DNA of 64,000 nucleotides. It comes from Typha latifolia. Lineage: Eukaryota; Streptophyta; Magnoliopsida; Poales; Typhaceae. The notes beneath the pieces were generated by a model. It ran no database searches and was not told the DNA's origin. It saw only the letters and a program-made list of their open reading frames with translations. The first letter of the stretch is position 1. Each line of letters opens with the position of its first letter. The position numbers were made by a program, and so were the translations under genes. The DNA is taken from assembly GCA_019914945.1 (NCBI GenBank), contig CM034100.1:15697096-15761095 (forward strand). The letters are read 5' to 3'. Below, in pieces: positions 25,701 through 36,746 of the stretch.

Positions 25701-26940
25701 CCTCGCAGTAGGCAGTTCACGTAGTACAATGTCAAGAACTTGAAGGGCTTCTTGGGGTGCATCTGGCTGCCTCCCAGTTAAAAACATAGCTAAATGGTGA
25801 AGATCAGCACGTGCTGCAAACTTGATGACAACTTTGAAGACCCTCTCTCTCCTACAAGACAAAGTACACAACAGATATAATTACATGGAATAGAATTTGA
25901 ATCAACATTAGTATGTTACAAATATACCTCTGGCCACCTAGACCTTCTTCCTCGTCATATAATGTTATTTCAAAATTCTTGGAGGGGAACGGAAGTGGCC
26001 CGGCGGTATAAAGGCTCTTCCTGCCATCATAAGCTGGAAGGCGGCCACCTAGATGAGACTGCCTGTATAGTTTTACTAGCTCCGCCATGACCGCACGATT
26101 CACACCACGGGAGGTCACTTCAGGTGAAATAGAGACCTAATAAAAATGTGATTGATTATTAAGAAGCAGAAAACGAACCACACTGCGTCTTTGATAAAGG
26201 CAGAACTTCTTATTTTAATATAGATAAGAGGAGAGGCTTACATCGTACTGGTGAAGGTCTTTGTCAGGCAACTCAGCAAAGAAATGGTTTGCCTTCACAA
26301 TGCACCTATCTCCAAAACTACCCTTGCCAGGGCGAAGTGGAAATCTAACTGATTTGCTTGAGGATACTGCTGGTTGAATCGCCTGGCTAGAAGAAGCTTG
26401 GCCCTGGATATCAAGATGTTGAAACTGCTCTTCAACTTGACCAGAGAACACCTCCACAGCTTGTGACCTTGAACTAGCTTCTGATGGAGGTGGTACTGGC
26501 TGAGTGACTTGATATGGAACCTGGGTTGCTTGGTGCAGCTCGGGAACTGTCCTCGACGGACCAGCAGTTACAGGACCCCCACGCCCACCTGCCATGCTAC
26601 CACCACCCCTGCGTCCGCCATAATGCTGCTGTGGTGGCATACCGCCTCTTGCCTGGGAACCCCCATGTCGCTGGTACTCAGAAGATGGGCCACCTCCCTG
26701 CTGTGAAACTAGTCCCCCACGACTGTGGTATTGTCCAGCGCTGCGGCTACCACGGCCTCCTTGTTGAGAGAGCTGAGGATCGGCTGGAACCCAACCACGT
26801 CCTCCTCCCCTACCCTGCTGTTGTGGCACTGGAGCCCTTTCAGAAGGCTGGGGAACACGAGGTTCAGCACTGCTACCGGCTTCTGGATACTCTGAACTCC
26901 CGGTAGCACTAGGAGGTCCAGTTCTTCTTTTCCTCGGCAT
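19716..26940 (-). CDS. AGO1: ARGONAUTE1-type small-RNA slicer, 22 coding exons
   Basis: Exons from the start: 26940-26242, 26136-25928, 25851-25702, 25612-25479, 25156-25047, 24898-24792, 24635-24497, 24353-24237, 23039-22932, 22846-22775, 22098-21976, 21872-21707, 21618-21497, 21422-21285, 21173-21031, 20913-20851, 20782-20719, 20619-20484, 20400-20327, 20241-20147, 20045-20014, 19930-19716; 1071 residues. After an MPRKRR start comes a Gly/Gln/Arg-rich arm, then VPELHQAT and the ArgoN, PAZ and MID/PIWI regions. The slicer tetrad appears intact: Asp782 in [11 protein letters not shown], Glu823 in HRQELIQ, Asp868 in YRDGVSEG and His1008 in [12 protein letters not shown]. It ends in the AGO-typical KRVMFYC. 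AGO1 loads miRNAs and cleaves or represses targets. A miR168 site implies feedback control. The full length, intact tetrad and miR168 site favour AGO1 over other AGO clades. Confidence 0.97.
23673..23789 (+). mobile_element. Probable tRNA-derived SINE in an AGO1 intron
   Basis: A pol III A box, TGGCTCAGTGG, lies at 23680-23690, and a degenerate B box, GGATTTCAGTCCC, at 23725-23737; their spacing is tRNA-like. The segment ends in an A-rich tail near 23780. It is flanked by imperfect 17-base direct repeats at 23656-23672 and 23790-23806 (13 of 17 match), like an aged target-site duplication. It lies antisense to AGO1 in the 1.2-kb intron 23040-24236. Confidence 0.5.
26526..26546 (-). promoter_or_regulatory. 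AGO1: miR168 target site in AGO1 mRNA
   Basis: The sense strand across the VPELHQAT codons reads TTCCCGAGCTGCACC followed by AAGCAA. Against the miR168 sequence as I remember it, only two of 21 positions mismatch. AGO1 repression by miR168 at this position is established in plants; use here is inferred from sequence. Confidence 0.9.
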
Positions 26941-28639
26941 GATTACAGCTGCAGGAAAAAAAAAATGAACAACAGTTATCACTAATCAAAATGTGCAATA
27001 AAACTCTAGGACAAAAGTAACAGAAAATTACGGCATAACACAAGATTGGTAACAAAGAACAGGAAGAAATACAAATCCAAAGAAAAAATCCCAGTATAGT
27101 GTTCACAGAGGATTAAGTGTAGAAGCCTTAACTAAAAGTCTAGAAATACGATGGATCAAATTCTTGCATAAATTTGAAGATGAAATATTCATGACCAACA
27201 ATGATAAACTAACTAAAGAAGATAATAAGTTTGAAAGATGCTTAAAATACACAACCTGAAGAAAGGAATAATTTCCAAATTAGAAGTGCTGGCGCATGAA
27301 TCATATAAATATCTCTCAATACATGATAGCATCCCCCCAGAATGTAACCAAAGCTTATTCCATACTATCAAATTATTTGATTATCTATACTTTCAAGGTA
27401 CATAGTAAAAAGAAGAAACCATATTAGAAAAAGGTAAATACGAATACATGCAAATACTCTGCTTATTTGCAGGGCCAGAATACAAGACTCAGATTCTCCA
27501 TCAAACAAAAGAACGTTTATTTTCGAAATCTTAATCCACTAAAAAAACATAAAGAACGTAAATTTCCTATAAGAAACAAGAATAAGTACAAGTCAGTCAT
27601 GAGAGAGGTAACTCAATATCTATATATGGAAAAGAAAGAAAAACCAAAAAAAGAAGAATCAAAGTTGCATCAGCAACCTAATGATCAGTGAATGGTTGAC
27701 AGTGCCAAGAATTAGCAGGGGCAAAGGTCAAGAGATCGATCATGCATACTTTGTGTGTATACATGATAGATATGTTAGATGAAAATTAGGAAGGCACCAT
27801 TAAAGCTTTCCAATGTACCAGGCCCCCACAAATGTTCCGTGGATAATTTACAACAAATTTGAACGTACAACTCGAAATATAGATTAAATGAAGATATGTG
27901 CACATCTGCACATGGGCATGGTCAATTAAGAACCAACTAATAAAGACTATTTAAACGTCAAGCATAAACTTATTAAGTTACCCATAAGGTCTTTCTACAA
28001 GAATAGGCACGACAACTCACTAGAAAGATATAAGTGGGAAACACCGGTGGCATGTCAAAACTCTGCCGCCCATTTAGCATATCCAAATGGCGGCTAAGGA
28101 CCACTGCTCATCATATTCTTCGTAACAACACATTTAAGGACAATTAAGATCAACCCCATAGAGGTAATCAAATTTTCCTTATGTTTAGGACAAGATAGTC
28201 GTACACAGATACACCCTTAAATTTCCAAATGATCCCCCGGTTCACGAAAGTGCAACAGATAAAGGATGTATCAATGAGGAAGTAGTGATAATTCCTCCAG
28301 AATAGAAGGAAACAAATGAAAACCTTAAACGAAATCCACACCGGATCGTCACGGAACCAATGCGAACAATCTAAGATCCTCTTAATCCACCGAAAAGTCG
28401 AACGATCTGTGGCCTTGGCCTTAGATCTGGTGTAATTTAAGAGCAAAAGCGGCCGGCCCGAAGAACAAAGCCTCAAAAAGAAGAGGAAAAACAACCAAAT
28501 GTCGCTTAAAACCGCTTCATCGGTGCACCAAACATTTCGATCCCAATCATCCACAAACAAAAACCTCATATTTCCAGAAAAAGGAAAAAAAGAAAGAAAA
28601 AGAAGAGCATAGCCAACCAGAGACGACGAGTTCAGAAAC

Positions 28640-28641
<2 letters not shown>

Positions 28642-28697
<56 letters not shown>
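28642..28697. repeat. AG (CT on the AGO1 sense strand) microsatellite
   Basis: About 27 AG units just inside the putative first intron of AGO1, or in its leader if the exon is longer than proposed. Confidence 0.95.
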
Positions 28698-28700
<3 letters not shown>

Positions 28701-28788
28701 AAGCGAAGAAATGAAGACGATCAAAGTCGGGAAACCTAGAAGAAGGATCGAAAGAAGAGATGGAGAAGGGTTCAAAGAGATCTTTACC

Positions 28789-28990
28789 CTGATCAAGGAA
28801 CCGAGAAGACGAAGACTTTTGAGAAGACTCTCGAACTACTCCACCGAGAGAGTAGCGCAGGAACGGCTATTCTACGGGAGAGCAAAAGAGAGACATAAAA
28901 GACGAGAGCCGTGGGGTTCGGGAAAAGGACAGGTGTCGACCGATTCGCCCCTGCTCGACTCGGACGAGTCGCACTTTGGGGGTGGGTGGG
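28789..28990 (-). other. AGO1: Putative AGO1 5' leader exon
   Basis: The AGO1 start codon lies only 8 nt after an acceptor (CCTGCAG, ending at 26949), so the leader must begin upstream. An AGG|GTAAAG donor on the minus strand near 28788 would give a first intron of about 1.84 kb containing the CT tract at 28.65 kb. The transcription start is not determined; the outer limit given is approximate. Leader introns are known in plant AGO1 genes. Confidence 0.4.
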
Positions 28991-31515
28991 GGTAAGAAGG
29001 GCCCCATATGTTTCCCGCGTTTTAATTAGTGCGGTCGACTTGCTATGATTGGCGAGGCCCCGCTCCCAAAATTTTGTAGAACCCGAGGGTGTTACTGCAA
29101 AAGGACTCTCTCCAAACTAATACACGAATCACGAGCTGGAGTATAGTCGAGCCGTGCTTCATCCAGCCTACCTCTCTTGAATTAAAAATAATTTTGAGAT
29201 TAGATTTATGCTCAAACATAAATTAAAATTATTTTAATTTGAGCCGATTTTATAATAAACCTTGAATAAATATTCAAAATCAAATTTAATTTAGATTTAA
29301 ATCAAACTTAAAATATAAAATTATTGCTTAGATTATATATATATATATATTATTTCGAGTCATATCGAGCCATGATCAAACTTAGCATGGAGCCGGGGTT
29401 GATTATTTTGGCAGACCTATCTCCAAGAGCGCAACTGGATAGTGAAGCGATCACCACGTCTGCAAATGTTACACTTGGCATGAGGTGGTTGGACAGTAAG
29501 TTGGTGTCCACTCTCCAAGTCTCAACTCCTAGATTAGTACGTTCCATTTAAGTTGGGTTGAGTTAATGAAGTGCTACTGCTGGTTACTACTCTTGACTTT
29601 AATTTTACAGTGGATAAGCTTTAAAATTAGATCTTATCTTTTCGATCAACTAAACATCTCTTATCTCTACTTGTAATTAGATTAAAATTAATTAATCTTT
29701 GTTAACCCGTACTGCTGGGACTCACGAGTCGCATTTAAAAAAGAATCAATCGGTGGACGGCCCAGATGGGTCGGGGGATAAGGACGGTTGGTGCGCCGGA
29801 CTGAGACCCGAGTACGGACCAAGGAAAGAAACCATCCATCCGACGGTGGAGATGGGAAAGGGCCCGGTGGTTTACTTCGACGCGAAGGTCCCCCTTACTT
29901 AGTGGACGGGCGACACGCTGGACGATGGGTGGGCCCCACGGCTCCAGTCTGGGTCAGCCCCAAAACCCAAAAGAGAGAAGAAGGAAAAAGACTTACCTTA
30001 ACGCATATAACAAAGTATATGCGGGAGGTCCGCAGAATCGAATCGAATGGAATCGCCTCGCCTCGAAGTAGGAAAAGGAGGGGTTGGGGTGGGGAGGGGG
30101 AGCGTAGTACGAGATGTGACCGTTCGTTGCTAAAGGCAGAGGCCTCCTGATGGATCCCGGATAGCCGTACGGGTGGGGGGCTGGCCTCGTGATCCGGTGG
30201 ATCCCAATCGACCTCCACTGTTTCGCGAAAAGCCCACTGGGAGATCGAAACGTGTCCATGGGTAAAGCACCCACTAAGGGAGGGGCCCACCGTTGTTGTT
30301 GTTGTACTACGGCCTTTTTTTTTTAATTTCTTTTAGAACTTATCTTTAATAAATTCTCTTTTGGTCGATTTTACCCTCGACCCACTCCGGCATTGGATCC
30401 TCCTCAGCTTGGGTGAAGCTCTCTAGCACTTTGGCGCATTGCCATTGGCTCCTCGCTGACCATGGAGAAAGAAAATTATTCGGTGGTGGTTGGATAGCTT
30501 GGCTTAACGGTTTGATAACGTGATTGATAGTTCCACGGTATAATTAATTTAGAGAAATAGCTCCGCAATGCGACAGCTTAGACTAGATATCCGCGGCGTT
30601 TAATTTGAAGTAATGATTTAGTAGCTTAAAGTCTAGACTAAACAGATACTATATTAGCTAAAAAATTTAGTAAAACCTAAGTGCTTCTATTTAAAGAAAA
30701 TTAACATTTTATTCATATCTAACCTTTACACTCATGAATGATAAAAAATTAGCTCCTCGTCGTTATTAATCTTTCAAAAAAAATCACTTTATATTAATTA
30801 TTAATTATTCTATATTACAATTGAGCGTAAGAATAATTCTTCATAAAATAAAATTTTATTTAAAAAATAAAAAAAAATCTATTCAATCAGCCTTATTATT
30901 TGGAATAGCTCTCATACTAATATAATTATATTTATTCATCATACTTGTATAAAATAAATTATTAAATATTATGATGTTTAGTTGTAAACTAGCTTATTCT
31001 ATAATAATTATACTTTACGTGACATATAGTTGAATCAAAGTACGTACTATCCAGTAAGACAGAAAAAGATAAAAGTAATATCACCTCTCTTACCACCCAA
31101 ATAAATATATATTCATCGTAATCTTTTACAGAGATTATTATTATTATTCAGAGGGTCGTAATGTCGAATTTTTTCTTTCTTTCTTTCAGATAGAGTTTGA
31201 GAGGAACGAGAGCAATGATATTCTTAGAGAAAAGTGTTTCAGTGTCACGTTTTGTACAAGTAATACTTTGGTCATTTGGTCATACTTATATATATTATAT
31301 ATATATATATATGCTACTCCGCAATATACGCTAGCATTAGCACGAATAATTTTGACGTGGAACAAAGGTTTGGAAGTAATGCGTAGATTATATTTTGTAT
31401 TAATTTATATGACACGTGGAACGAAGAGAGAAGGCGGCATACCTTGGTAGGGGTGGGCATTTTGCAAGGCAAATGCCATGGGAAAGAGAAGCACAGCAAC
31501 TGGAATAGGGTTTGC

Positions 31516-31557
<42 letters not shown>

Positions 31558-32841
31558 TAAGGTCAAGCTAGCTAGCTAGCCTTTGGAATGGGAGGGAGAG
31601 AGGAGGGGGTGGTGGCCAAATGAGGAAAGAGGATCAAGTTCTTATAGAGATAGTAGAAGGGGGTGGGTGGGTGGTGGTGGTGGTGGTGGTAAGGATTGCA
31701 TAAAATAAAATATTACTAGTGCTAAAAGACAAGTCACTGTGGCTGAGATGGGAAAACTCTGTGAAGTGGTGCTGTGGAGGGAGGAGGAAGTTGTTTGTTT
31801 GTGTGATAGGAATTTCTGATTGTCTTAGCTTGGGAGCAGGAGAGAAGGTGTAGGTGCAACTGCACTGCTAAAAAGTTTACTACCTCATTTTTAAATTTTA
31901 ACGAGTTAATATGACATCAAAAAGTTTTTTGTAATTTAATTGTATTTAACTTTTTAATTTATAATAATGAAGTTTAGTGTGTGTACTCGTGTATGCAAAT
32001 TGTGGGTATTACATTATAACATAAGAATATTCAAAAAAGTAAATGTAATTAAATTGTTAAAGTCTCGGTTTAAACTCTATCAGGCTATTAAACTTCTACT
32101 CATACAACAAACAACTATTATTTAGAGCAACTGATAATTTAAACTATAAGTTAATAATGTAAACTACTTGGGTAGTTTGGATGGCTGTGTGTAAATTGCT
32201 TACTGGAGATCTTTTGTTTTTAGGTGGTTTGCTTATTGGTAGTTTAGTTTTTATATTATTTTCAGTGCTATAAAGACTGTTATAAGATTCCATCGTCCAT
32301 AGTAGGCTAGCAGCACCTTCCAGAGATAGCAGCATAGAATATTAGCACAAACCCGGAGGTTAATTGGATCAAACAGTTGATTTTTTTTTATTTTTTATTT
32401 CCCGCTGAGATGATATATTGATAGGGAATCCAGTGATTTGACTCTTCCAAAAGATTTCTTCAAGATCTTTATTTCATGACCCTTGTGGCCTTGTCCACAT
32501 TTAAAATGATTTAGAGATCAAAGAAGATCTATATAATAAACAAAGTTTTTGTCCACAGCCAGCATAATTATTATGGATTCTGTCACATTCATATTAGATC
32601 AATTTTGTCTTAATCATTGTCTTTCCGATGACATTCAACATTTAAAATAAATTATTGCAACACAAAAAGTTGATTTGGCATCATTTACTGTGCAAAAAGT
32701 TGTTACATGAAAGGATCAAATCAGTGCAAATTACAGCAACAATGTTGTCAGTCATTCTTTTAAAACAATGCAGAAATAAATTAACCAGAATCTGGATCGA
32801 GTACTGAATTGAATCTATAATCCAAATTGAGATATTTCGTA
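28991..32841. other. AGO1 upstream region and intergenic DNA
   Basis: No gene recognised. 29.12-29.42 kb is AT-rich with repeated GAGCC/CGAGC words, typical of plant repeats. 29.75-30.29 kb is unusually GC-rich, with open frames on both strands that match nothing I know. A GTGGGCCCCAC palindrome (TCP-like) lies at 29929-29939. An AG run occurs at about 31521-31555, followed by GCTAGC repeats near 31566 and GGT repeats near 31664. 30.3-31.2 kb and 31.9-32.8 kb are AT-rich and featureless. Confidence 0.5.
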
Positions 32842-35800
32842 TTAAGAAATTTTATCAATTACATCTTTACAGTAGCATACACACTTAAACAGAGTCTTCT
32901 TGTAATTGCATCTCCACTCAACTGCCAGTATCCATCTTTCTAGTGATTTCTGAACCCTTATTGGTAGCTCACTATGAGAAACAGCTTCGAGTTGTAATCC
33001 ATGTGCTTGAAAGAATCTTCCAAGCTCTTCTTTATGAGATAAAAGATCTGCAAGGTTTATGCAAGTAGCATGGCTCTTAAATGTGTCTAATATGGTCAGC
33101 AACTTGTTGTCAGCCTTAATAGTCGTGGGCAATCTTCCCAGTATTCCAAAACACTTTTTCGCTAACCAGTTCATAATCACCAATTCATTTTCAACTGAAA
33201 TTGAAGATCCTGAATGAACCAGATGCCCAACCGACCTGCGCTTGTTCGCTGGTGTAGCCCATAGGCGTAAAGCGCATAGCAACGCAAATGAAGGGCTTCC
33301 ATCTGGTTGAATATACATGGATTCTCCAGGCCACGTACTCATTGAGCATATATCTGTATCTAATTGAATGAAGGCCTTCTCATTTGGGTTGTCGCTCAGA
33401 AAAAAACCGTAATGCTCTAGAAGATCTAAATTAGTATATGTTCCATAACCTAGAAGAACCTGTAAAGAATAACAGAATGGTCAGATGTTGGAAAATAAAA
33501 TTGAACTATTGCTTTAACCAAATCAAATATCGTTAGCAACTATCACCCTCAATACTAGAGTTCTTTTAATAACAAGCACCTGAGAGCAATTACATGGTTT
33601 GGAAAAAACCTTAAAGACCCAAGATTTATGTATAAAACGTATTCCATGATTCAACATATTAGCTTCTGCTAATAATTTGCGGTTTATGTATTTCAAAAGC
33701 TCTAGAGCTTCAGTTATAGTGACTAATTATTAGAAGAGCAGAAAAGGAGCAGATAAAGGATCCAAAATCTGGAGCTCTGACCATGGCATGTAATGGGACA
33801 TGACATTAGAACATTTTTAAATGTGTCATGCTGTTTCATCATTCTCCATCCTTCCTTTTCTTTTTTATCATTCTTACTTGGGTCCCTGGTGCAAGAACAT
33901 AAGTCTAAACTGAAAATCTAATAGAGATCTTGCAACTATGACATAATTTACAGTGGGTTGAACAAAATTTCCTCTATACTACTAGACATAAACCAAATCA
34001 AAATGAGCTAACTCAGCTTTAACCACGTGAAAAGTACCTGTTCTCCTTTTCTGTATCCTTTTCGGGCATAAAAGCAATACGAAGCAGTATCTTCGTCATA
34101 TCCACCATCTGTCAACCTTTGTGAGGAATTATCAGTCTCCTCAGCATCCAACTTCTTAGTGGCATGCTTGCAATCCTCAAAATAACTGGTGTTTGAGTTA
34201 TAAGATTCTTCTATAAGTTCTAGCTCCACAAGGGAGGATTCGTTGATGTCCTCATACATCACATGAGGCGCGGCATAATTAAATAGATCGCCCACAGGAC
34301 ATAAGCAGCCAGCATTGTCCCATGGTATATGTAATGTGCGAGAAGACACCTTCCAACAAAAGATGGATCATAGATGTGAGACCATCAAGAAGAACTTTTG
34401 TTACACAAAATGATCCAAAAGCAAAAGCAAGCAGAACTGTATACAAGAATTATCTCACAGTTGCTGAAGCCCAAAGCCAAGACTTGAATTTTAAAAGTTG
34501 AGGATTGAAGTCCATTTCTTTCATGAGTGGAATAGCTTCTTCCCAATCCGATTTTGCTCTATGAACAGCCTTCTCTGCAACCCAGATGACATCTTCAACC
34601 TGACTTTCAGATTAATGAGCTTGAAAGATGTTCCATGGAATGCGAAGAACAGATAGGACCTAATAGCATAGTTGATCAAACTTTACTTGCAAAGATTCAA
34701 TTTCAATGTTGGTGAAGTTTGCTAATATATTGTAATCCTGGGGCAACTGCAACAAGTATGGATACCACTTAGAAGTTTTCCCTTTTCCCACCTCAGCCAA
34801 TAAGCATACAATCAGCACCTGTGCAGTAACCCCAAAATTAGTTTTCCCAGAAAATATTACGCATGTCTTTCGCATTATATTTATATAAATATAGAAATAG
34901 ATCAATGGTTATTCACATAAATGGATTAAAGATCACTTCTCAAGGTAAATAAAATACTACTCATCTCTAAGGAATGAAACAGAAGAGGTCTACCTGTATA
35001 CTTACCTTCTGAAGTAGAACTAATGTACTCAATCCTTCAGTTCTTGCATACATAATGAGAAATCAAACACTGAGATCTTATGAAACTGGAAAATCTGAAA
35101 ATTATGCATGTTATAAACGTCACTCTCTCAAAAGTCCTTTGCAAAGGCATTGACATAGAACTAATGGATGATTAAAGGCTAAAAGCAAGGTTTTACTTCT
35201 TGCTTCTTTGCACGATCATCTTGTGGCAGTTATATACTTCAGTTAACTTAAAAACAGCCAGACTTAGTCTTCAGATGAAGGGGAACTACAATTATATTCG
35301 TTAAAGTGTAGCAAAATAAAATAAAATAATCAAGATACAGATTGGTGGTTTTACTAGAAAAAAAAAAGTAAAAAGCAGACAATCATACTTGTGGAAGGTT
35401 AGAGGATTTCAAGAAATCCGCCGTAGTATCCTGCCCTCAAAAATTTCTTGTTCTTGTCCTGACTCACTTTAAATTCAAAGATTTCCAATCTATACATTGT
35501 ATACTTAGAACTACTCAGAACTACTCAGGACATTCCACCAAGTTTAATTCAGGCATTCCTACAAACAGACAGCTAAAACAAAACTGCTTACAATCTTACC
35601 CGAAGGTTGGTCAGAATCATGGAATCCATTATAAGATGTCCAAACCCAAACACCCAAAGAACCAAAGCAAGAAAATAAACGAGCGCAACCTACCTGTGTG
35701 GACGATAGACTAGGGTGCTTGCTCACGCAAGACGCGATCTTTTCATCACCCAACACGCTGTCACTCGTCAACAGCGCAGCCCTCGGAACTCTTAGCACTA

Positions 35801-36071
35801 ACTCCCCCTTCCTGAGGTCGCGAGCAGCGGCCAAACCCCTTCTGTGCTTAGATCGATACAGCAAACGCATGGATAGAATTGGAGAGAGAGAGAGAGAGAG
35901 AGAAGAGTAAGAGTAAGGTTTAGTGTTAGGGTTTGCTTACCCTCCGGCTTGGGGGAAGTGGGAAACGACGAGGGAGTGACCGAGGCAAGAGGAAGGAGGA
36001 GAACGAGGGGTTGAAGAAGGTGGTGAGTCCGAGATGCCCAACTCCGCCCCCCATCTCAGAAGCGCTTCCAT
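32842..36071 (-). CDS. SET-domain protein methyltransferase, Rubisco LSMT/SETD3-like, 6 exons
   Basis: Exons from the start: 36071-35941, 35841-35694, 34818-34687, 34599-34459, 34349-34038, 33459-32842; 493 residues in phase. The start MEALLRWGAELGIS was preferred to an in-frame ATG 78 nt upstream because it matches family N termini. The split SET domain begins with AGGRGLAAARDLRKGE and LVLRVPRAALLTS, and closes with GDLFNY, YCFYARKGYRKGEQVL and YGTYTNLDLLEHYGF. A helical C terminus (about residues 330-480) fits the Rubisco LSMT substrate-binding domain. Members methylate lysine or histidine in plastid or cytosolic proteins; the substrate here is unknown. The usual Asn-His of the SET core is Asn-Tyr, as I recall for this plant subgroup. 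No clear transit peptide, so a cytosolic or nuclear site is likely (inference). Confidence 0.88.
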
Positions 36072-36746
36072 GGCGATGCTTTCTCTGTTGCCTCTTCTAC
36101 GGTCTACGTAGGAGGAGTGGGTTAGAGAAGAAGAAGTGGAGAATTGCATAAAAGGCCTCCGTTCTTGAAATAATCATCTTTTGTGAAGTATTTGGAGGAA
36201 AAACTTTAATTAATAATATTTCCATGTGCATATTAATTCATTTTTTGTGAATACTCTTCAGCCTTTTCATAAAGAAAAATGTTATCAGATCAAAGGTAAC
36301 ATCAAAATTTTCAAATGCACATACTTAAGACTAGAAATTGATCCGAGTACAATTTGCAACGAGCGAGAGGAAATTAGAAATGTACAGTGACACAGCAAGC
36401 ACATCACCCAACAGATCCAAAATGAAAGTAATTGCTCTAGTGCCCAACCCATGTCACTTATTTATAATTTTTTTTTTCAGAATCCGTATCATTTAGATCA
36501 CTGGTACAGTGAATGAAAAGTCCTGCCGTCTGCTTTGCACTTTGCTTTGGATCATAAAAGGATGATTCATCCTGTTATCCTGTCAACATATGGAAACAAA
36601 TGTAACCAAGAGATTGATCAAGTTCTTGGTCAGCACAAGGAATTTGAAAGATCGCCCCCGAACTTCACCGGAATTGATTGCAGTAGTATCTCTATGCAGT
36701 CTGAAACTGAAGGAGATTGATGTGCAAACAGAAACTTTTATCGCAT

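Noticed and set aside
28168..28641. 157-residue minus-strand frame upstream of the AGO1 start
   Set aside because: Phe/Leu/Ser-rich with no conserved motif; it lies in the probable AGO1 leader intron.
29788..30290. Overlapping frames on both strands in the GC-rich island
   Set aside because: Few stops are expected in GC-rich DNA; no frame shows a domain or good splice support.
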